The notes beneath the pieces were generated by a model. The model worked only from the letters and a program-made list of their open reading frames with translations, was not told the origin of the DNA and ran no database searches. Position numbers and translations under genes: made by a program. From Cohnella cholangitidis (GTDB taxonomy: Bacteria > Bacillota > Bacilli > Paenibacillales > Paenibacillaceae): a DNA stretch of 64,000 nt. The stretch lies in contig NZ_CP041969.1 of NCBI RefSeq assembly GCF_014107495.1, positions 4,141,501-4,205,500 on the forward strand, written 5' to 3'. Shown here piece after piece: positions 59,661-64,000 of the stretch (position 1 is its first letter; every line of letters begins with the position of its first letter).

Positions 59661-61013
59661 ATGGCTAATATCGATCAATCGCAAGTGGTTGTCTTACCCG
59701 GCGTACGCGCATCCCGGTTGGGGAATGAAAGAGATGTCTATGTCTATTTGCCCCCCGGTTACTACGCCGATCAGTCGAAGCGTTACCCGGTATTGTACAT
59801 GCACGTCGGCCAGCACGTATTCGAGCCGCGAAAGCAATCGGGAGAATCGTGGGCCATGCATCGCGTCGCGGATCGCTTAATCTCGGAAGGCCTGATCAAG
59901 CCGATCATTATCGTGGCCGTGGAGCACAAGTACGAGGACGGAACCAGCGAGTACTTCCATGACCTGTGCGCCTACCCGATCCGTTGCGTCGGAGAGCAGT
60001 ACGAGCATTTTCTTATCGAGGAGTTGAAACCGCTCATAGACCGGCGCTTCCAGACGCTGGCGAAAGCGGAGAACACCGCTTTGATGGGGTCCTCGGCCGC
60101 CGGAATCGCGACGTATAACATTGGGCTTCGCAATCCGAACGTATTCGGCATGCTGGGGATTTTATCGCCGTTCTTCATGCAAGTCGACCCTTACACGCTG
60201 AAGGAAACGCCGCAGTACCGGTTATACCCTCTGAATGCCGGGCAGAAAATTTGGCTGGATATCGGCGGAGCGGAAGGATTTTTTATGACTTCCCATGTAA
60301 AGAACGTAGCGGAAGAGATGTTAAAGGCGGGATGGAAACAGAGAGATGAATTGTATTATTTCCAGGACCAAGAAGCCGCGCACTCCGAATGGGATTGGAG
60401 CCGTCGGGCGCACATGCCGCTGCTTCACTTCTTCGGAGGCAAGGGAACCCCGGTCGAATTGGCGCTTGAAGGCCAGAATGTCGCGGGAGTGAACGGTCCG
60501 CCTGTCGCTCTTAACGCGGTCGTTACGCTAGACAACGGATTGCGATTCAGCGATCTGGAAGGCGACTATCGGTCAGAGCATCCCGATATTCTCGAGATCG
60601 CTCCGGACGGACGACTGCTTCCGAAGACGCCGGGGTCCGCGAATGTCATCTACCGATATGAAGGCCTTGAAACGGCTCGAGCGATTACGGTGGTAGAGCG
60701 GTTGTCCGAGACGGTAGAGGTCGAGCTTGAAATCCATGTTCCCGATTCAACGCCGGAGGATGCCGAGATTTATGCCACTTTCGGGGTGCCGAAGCTGGCA
60801 AAGGGACTGTACGGCGGCAAGATCAAGCTGCCGAGAGGCGTAACCTTCGATTTTCTGATTACGCGCGGTTACGAGAAAGAAGAAGTCGATCAAGATTACG
60901 GGCAGCTTCCGTACAGAAGGCTTGTCGCGGACAAGGATAAGAAAGTCAGCTATACGGTGAAAAATTGGATCGACTTGAGGCCGGAGCCGAGAGGAGGCAA
61001 CCGAAAGAGATGA
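59661..61013 (+). CDS. Esterase-family alpha/beta hydrolase paralogue 1 (altered active site)
   Basis: A 450-residue protein. An enterochelin-esterase/esterase-D-like alpha/beta hydrolase (~10-290) is followed by a BIG2-like beta domain (~300-355) and a C-terminal beta domain. The nucleophile elbow reads GSSAAG (143-148), so the second Gly of GxSxG is Ala147. The HDG motif of its neighbour is here HVG (48-50). AHSEW keeps a candidate catalytic His. It may be less active or tuned to another ester. ATG 59661 follows AGAAGGGA. It is first in the LacI-controlled operon. Confidence 0.85.
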   Translation: MANIDQSQVVVLPGVRASRLGNERDVYVYLPPGYYADQSKRYPVLYMHVGQHVFEPRKQSGESWAMHRVADRLISEGLIKPIIIVAVEHKYEDGTSEYFHDLCAYPIRCVGEQYEHFLIEELKPLIDRRFQTLAKAENTALMGSSAAGIATYNIGLRNPNVFGMLGILSPFFMQVDPYTLKETPQYRLYPLNAGQKIWLDIGGAEGFFMTSHVKNVAEEMLKAGWKQRDELYYFQDQEAAHSEWDWSRRAHMPLLHFFGGKGTPVELALEGQNVAGVNGPPVALNAVVTLDNGLRFSDLEGDYRSEHPDILEIAPDGRLLPKTPGSANVIYRYEGLETARAITVVERLSETVEVELEIHVPDSTPEDAEIYATFGVPKLAKGLYGGKIKLPRGVTFDFLITRGYEKEEVDQDYGQLPYRRLVADKDKKVSYTVKNWIDLRPEPRGGNRKR

Positions 61014-62341
61014 TCGGACGTTCGCGTATCGACACGATTGCGGGATATCGATCGGAGTGCTTAAACAATGAACGGGACGTATTCGTTTATTTGCCTCCGG
61101 GTTACGATGAGCAACCGGATAAGAAGTATCCGGTCTTATACGTCCATGACGGTCAAAACGTGTTTCATGCCGCTTTTAACGGACAGACTTGGAACTTGCA
61201 CAACGTGTGCGACCGATTGATAGCCGAGGGGCGCATCGAGGAAGTGATCGTCGTAGCCGTCTCCAATATGGGAATGGAGAGGAACAGCGAGTTTGCCCAT
61301 AACGGACCGTTCGCGAGCGAGCTGGACTATCCTTGCCATGGAGAGTCGTACGAGCATTTTTTAATAGAAGAGCTGAAGCCCTACATCGATCGGACATACC
61401 GGACGAAAGGGGAAAGCTGCCACACGGCGCTCATGGGTTCGTCCAGGGGCGGACTCGTTACCTATCATATCGGTTTTCGCCGCTCCGACGTGTTCGGCAA
61501 GCTTGCCATCATTTCCCCGTATTTCGCCCAATACGACGAAGAGAAAATGACGCATCGGCCTATCGTGCAGCATTTCGTTAAGAAACGTCCGTTGAGGTTA
61601 TGGATAGATACGGGCGGGTTGGAAGGGATGACCGTTCAGGTCGGTCACGTGAGGAGCATGGTTGAACATTTCGCCGGGCTCGGATACCGGTCCGGGGAAG
61701 ATCTTATGTTCTGTTACGAGCCGGTCGCGGAGCATAACGAGGAGGCATGGGAGAAGAGGGTGCACGCCCCGCTGATCTATTTCTTCGGGGACATCGGCTC
61801 GCCCGTCTCGTCGGAATTGGCAGGAGGCGACGTAGCGGGAATAGAGGGAGCCGACAGCTGCGTTTATCCGTTAATTAACTATGAAAGCGGTTTAACGGTA
61901 GCGGACATGAACGCGCGCTATGTCGTTACGCCGGGCGACGCGGCTACGATCACCGCGGAAGGCTTGATCAAAGCCGCTAAAATCGGGGATTGCAAGATAG
62001 AGTATGTTCATCCTACATTATCTGTATCCAAATCTCTAACCATCGTTCCCGAATTGTCCGCGGAAGTTACGGTAGATCTCGAAGTCTGCGTTCCCGCGAA
62101 CACTACGGCGGATGCTAGAGTGTATGCGGGCGTTGAACTCGATAGAGTCGGACCGCGAATCTATAGAAGAAGCTTTACGTTGCCGAGAAACACGGGATTC
62201 TCCTTCCACGTTTGCGAATACTCCGGTTTACGGGAAGCCGACGCGGAAGGGAAAGACGTTCCGAAGCGCCGGTTCGTCGCGAACGAGGATTTGAAGCTGC
62301 GCTATGAAGTAATGAGCTGGGTTAAAGGTCAAACCCTATAA
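61010..62341 (+). CDS. Esterase-family alpha/beta hydrolase paralogue 2
   Basis: A 443-residue paralogue of the preceding protein with the same domain order. The nucleophile elbow is intact as GSSRGG (Ser145), VHDGQNVF (45-52) gives the oxyanion-loop region, and EHNEEAW holds the candidate His. Such enzymes hydrolyse acyl or feruloyl esters and siderophore esters. Next to a sugar-type ABC importer, deacylation of a carbohydrate ester is the best guess. Its start overlaps the first esterase stop as ATGA, with GAGGAGG upstream. No signal peptide is visible. Confidence 0.88.
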   Translation: MIGRSRIDTIAGYRSECLNNERDVFVYLPPGYDEQPDKKYPVLYVHDGQNVFHAAFNGQTWNLHNVCDRLIAEGRIEEVIVVAVSNMGMERNSEFAHNGPFASELDYPCHGESYEHFLIEELKPYIDRTYRTKGESCHTALMGSSRGGLVTYHIGFRRSDVFGKLAIISPYFAQYDEEKMTHRPIVQHFVKKRPLRLWIDTGGLEGMTVQVGHVRSMVEHFAGLGYRSGEDLMFCYEPVAEHNEEAWEKRVHAPLIYFFGDIGSPVSSELAGGDVAGIEGADSCVYPLINYESGLTVADMNARYVVTPGDAATITAEGLIKAAKIGDCKIEYVHPTLSVSKSLTIVPELSAEVTVDLEVCVPANTTADARVYAGVELDRVGPRIYRRSFTLPRNTGFSFHVCEYSGLREADAEGKDVPKRRFVANEDLKLRYEVMSWVKGQTL

Positions 62342-62358
62342 CGAACGGAGGAAATACG

Positions 62359-63750
62359 ATGACAAACAAATCGTCGCGCAGCATGGCTAAATTATCGATG
62401 TTCGTCTTGGCATTATCGGTAGTCCTTACGACGGCATGCTCGAATGAAGCGGCCAGCCCGAATGCGGGAGAAAGCGCAACGGGTCAGAACGCAACGGGCC
62501 AGAGCGCAAACGGAGAAAGCAAGTTCGAATTGGAGTTCAAGAAGCTGGATACGGATCTTGCGCCGGAACCCGGGGCCAGCTTGTCGGTCTGGGAGAGCAA
62601 GGAAGCTCGCCCGTTCGTGGAAGCGATCATGAAAGAGTTCACGGAAATCTATGGCGTCGAAGTCAAAATGCAGGAGCTCGGAACGATGGATCAGATCGGG
62701 AAGTTCGAGCTGGACGGTCCGGCGGGGTTGGCCGCGGACGTCATCACGACATCCCAGGATCATCTCGGCAAAGCCGCTAGCGCGGGATTAATTCTGCCTA
62801 ACGACGAGTTCGGGGACGTTACGCGCAGCGAGCACGAGGATGTGGCGATCGCCGCCGCTTCTTACAAAGATAAACTGTACGGCTATCCGATCAAGGTCAT
62901 GACTTACGCGATGTTCTATAACAAGGATCTGATCAGCAAGCCTCCCGCGACGATCGAAGAGGTCGTCGAGTTCGCCAAGACGTTCAACGATCCGGACAAC
63001 AACAAGTACGCCTTTATGTTCGACGCGCCTTTCTTTTATTTCAGCTATCCGTTCGTCGGATCCACCGGCGGATATATTTTCGGCAAAGACGGCACAGATC
63101 CCGCGGACATCGGATTGAACAACGAAGGCGCGCGGAAAGGGATGGAAGTATTCGCGGGACTCCGCAAGGAAATTCTTCCTATCTCCGCGGGCGATATCGC
63201 AAGCGATATCAAAACGACGCTGTTCAGCGAGGGCAGCGTAGCGATGAACGTCACCGGTTCGTGGTTTATCGATACGTTCCGGCAAGCGGGCGTCAACTTC
63301 GGAGTAGCTCCCATCCCGGCTGTCGGCGGCAAAGATTCCGTAACGCTGTCTCAAGTGAATTCATGGTATGTCAGCGCTTATAGCAAATATCCGAACGCGG
63401 CCAAGCTGTTCGCGCGATTCGCTTCCAACAAATCGGCGCAGCTGCTTAATTACGAGCTTACGGGCGCTGTGCCGACGCATAAGGAAGCGGCGCAAAATCC
63501 TATCATTCAAGCGGACGAGATTACGAGCGCGTTCTATAAGCAATTCAGCAACTCTCACCCTGCACCTTCCATTCCGGAAGTCGGCAGCATCTGGGTTCCG
63601 ATGGACGCCGCCATGGTAGAAATCTGGGACGGCAAGGATATCCGGCAAGTATTGGACAGAGCGGTTCAGCAAATTCGGGATGCTATCGCGTTGAATGCCC
63701 AGCAGAAGGACAAACCGGCTGAGCCGGAATCGTCCAAGGCTCCATTCTGA
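62359..63750 (+). CDS. Sugar-type ABC transporter substrate-binding lipoprotein
   Basis: A 463-residue extracellular solute-binding protein of family 1 (MalE-like). The signal peptide ends in the lipobox VLTTAC; an Asn/Gly/Ser linker and the binding fold follow (LSVWESKEARPFVEAIMKEF, LYGYPIKVMTYAMFYNKDLI, VAMNVTGSWFIDTFRQAG). CGGAGG precedes ATG. It is third in the LacI-controlled operon and precedes a membrane permease gene, so it probably captures an oligosaccharide whose ester groups are removed by the two esterases. Confidence 0.92.
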   Translation: MTNKSSRSMAKLSMFVLALSVVLTTACSNEAASPNAGESATGQNATGQSANGESKFELEFKKLDTDLAPEPGASLSVWESKEARPFVEAIMKEFTEIYGVEVKMQELGTMDQIGKFELDGPAGLAADVITTSQDHLGKAASAGLILPNDEFGDVTRSEHEDVAIAAASYKDKLYGYPIKVMTYAMFYNKDLISKPPATIEEVVEFAKTFNDPDNNKYAFMFDAPFFYFSYPFVGSTGGYIFGKDGTDPADIGLNNEGARKGMEVFAGLRKEILPISAGDIASDIKTTLFSEGSVAMNVTGSWFIDTFRQAGVNFGVAPIPAVGGKDSVTLSQVNSWYVSAYSKYPNAAKLFARFASNKSAQLLNYELTGAVPTHKEAAQNPIIQADEITSAFYKQFSNSHPAPSIPEVGSIWVPMDAAMVEIWDGKDIRQVLDRAVQQIRDAIALNAQQKDKPAEPESSKAPF

Positions 63751-63757
63751 CTGGCCT

Positions 63758-64000
63758 ATGAATACTAATTACCGGTTGGTTGCAGCTCTCTTGTCGGCAG
63801 GAGTACCGGGGACGGGACAATTGTATAACCGTCAATGGATAAAAGGGATTATCGTTCTTTCGCTAAGCGTCGTAGCCGTGTACTATTTCTCGTCCTCCCT
63901 GCCCGAAGCGATATGGGGGATCACCACGCTAGGGGACGTTCCGTCCCGATTGATCGAGGTCGACGGCAAGTCCCAGCACGTTCCCGGAGATCATTCGATT
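63758..64000 (+). CDS. Probable sugar ABC transporter permease, 5' part
   Basis: Begins with ATG 63758, eight bp after the binding-protein stop, and runs off the window after 81 codons. The visible N-terminus has LLSAGVPGTGQLYNRQWIKG and one membrane helix (GIIVLSLSVVAVYYFSSS). This GxGQxYNRQ..KG opening is seen at the N-terminus of some Paenibacillaceae MalF-like permeases. Position after the binding-protein gene supports that reading. Fragment only. Confidence 0.6.
   Translation, partial: MNTNYRLVAALLSAGVPGTGQLYNRQWIKGIIVLSLSVVAVYYFSSSLPEAIWGITTLGDVPSRLIEVDGKSQHVPGDHSI

Overview
The window looks like chromosome from an endospore-forming Firmicute of the Paenibacillaceae (Cohnella/Paenibacillus type). 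The grounds are moderate-to-high GC coding DNA, strong AGGAGG ribosome sites with frequent TTG/GTG starts, a gerA-type spore germination operon, a YpdA-type bacillithiol reductase, an Fnr with C-terminal cysteines, a YvaD/YvaF/YvaE-like cluster and class I preQ1 riboswitches. No rRNA, tRNA, CRISPR array or prophage was seen.

Layout. 1-6.4 kb: sugar-type catabolic genes (ThuA-like proteins, Gfo/Idh/MocA dehydrogenase, sugar isomerase), a Nudix hydrolase and a secreted Kelch protein. 6.4-8 kb: an ECF sigma factor and ClpP. 8.1-8.7 kb: a 51-bp-period palindromic array followed by a 12-bp repeat. 9-18 kb: a sulfur/sulfonate-type island (ABC permease, ATPase, binding protein, FixH-like lipoprotein, TlpA-like thioredoxin, O-acetylhomoserine sulfhydrylase, CMD-like protein, mycofactocin-type SDR, HAD protein, LLM flavin monooxygenase). 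18-21.5 kb: a TetR-controlled SMR efflux operon, a lipoprotein and a second LLM monooxygenase. 21.7-24.6 kb: a LacI-controlled ThuA/Gfo-Idh operon. 24.6-28.7 kb: a germination receptor operon with a small fourth gene. 28.9-31.6 kb: an EamA transporter and a complete IS1182-type insertion inside a palindrome. 31.6-33.7 kb: a BlaI / M56-M23 metalloprotease pair. 33.8-37.2 kb: a frameshifted sulfate-binding protein gene, an AraC regulator and a GH4 alpha-galactosidase. 37.2-38.5 kb: preQ1 riboswitch, queF and a precursor transporter. 38.5-46.4 kb: a DesK-type two-component system, Fnr, an NreA/NreC/NreB-like nitrate/redox set, YpdA and DoxX. 46.4-48.6 kb: PadR and a DHA2 exporter. 48.7-50.6 kb: AT-rich argC with an ArgR-like operator, then a second preQ1-controlled transporter. 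50.6-55.2 kb: an MBL hydrolase, Lrp, and an ECF sigma / membrane protein / TPR protein operon. 55.2-55.8 kb: a second 51-bp array. 56-64 kb: a serine hydrolase, an Fsr-like MFS protein, and a LacI-controlled operon of two esterases plus a sugar-type ABC importer that runs off the end.

The strongest unexplained structure is a family of palindromic arrays. Three loci carry different palindromes that share an AATA...TATT outer stem and the same 51-bp period, and one of them has been split by the IS element. The regulatory sequence is also informative: two preQ1-I riboswitches with different output modes, two perfect Fnr boxes (one at exactly -41.5), symmetric ArgR, TetR, BlaI and LacI operators, and two promoter-terminator leaders in the sulfur island whose ligand is unknown.
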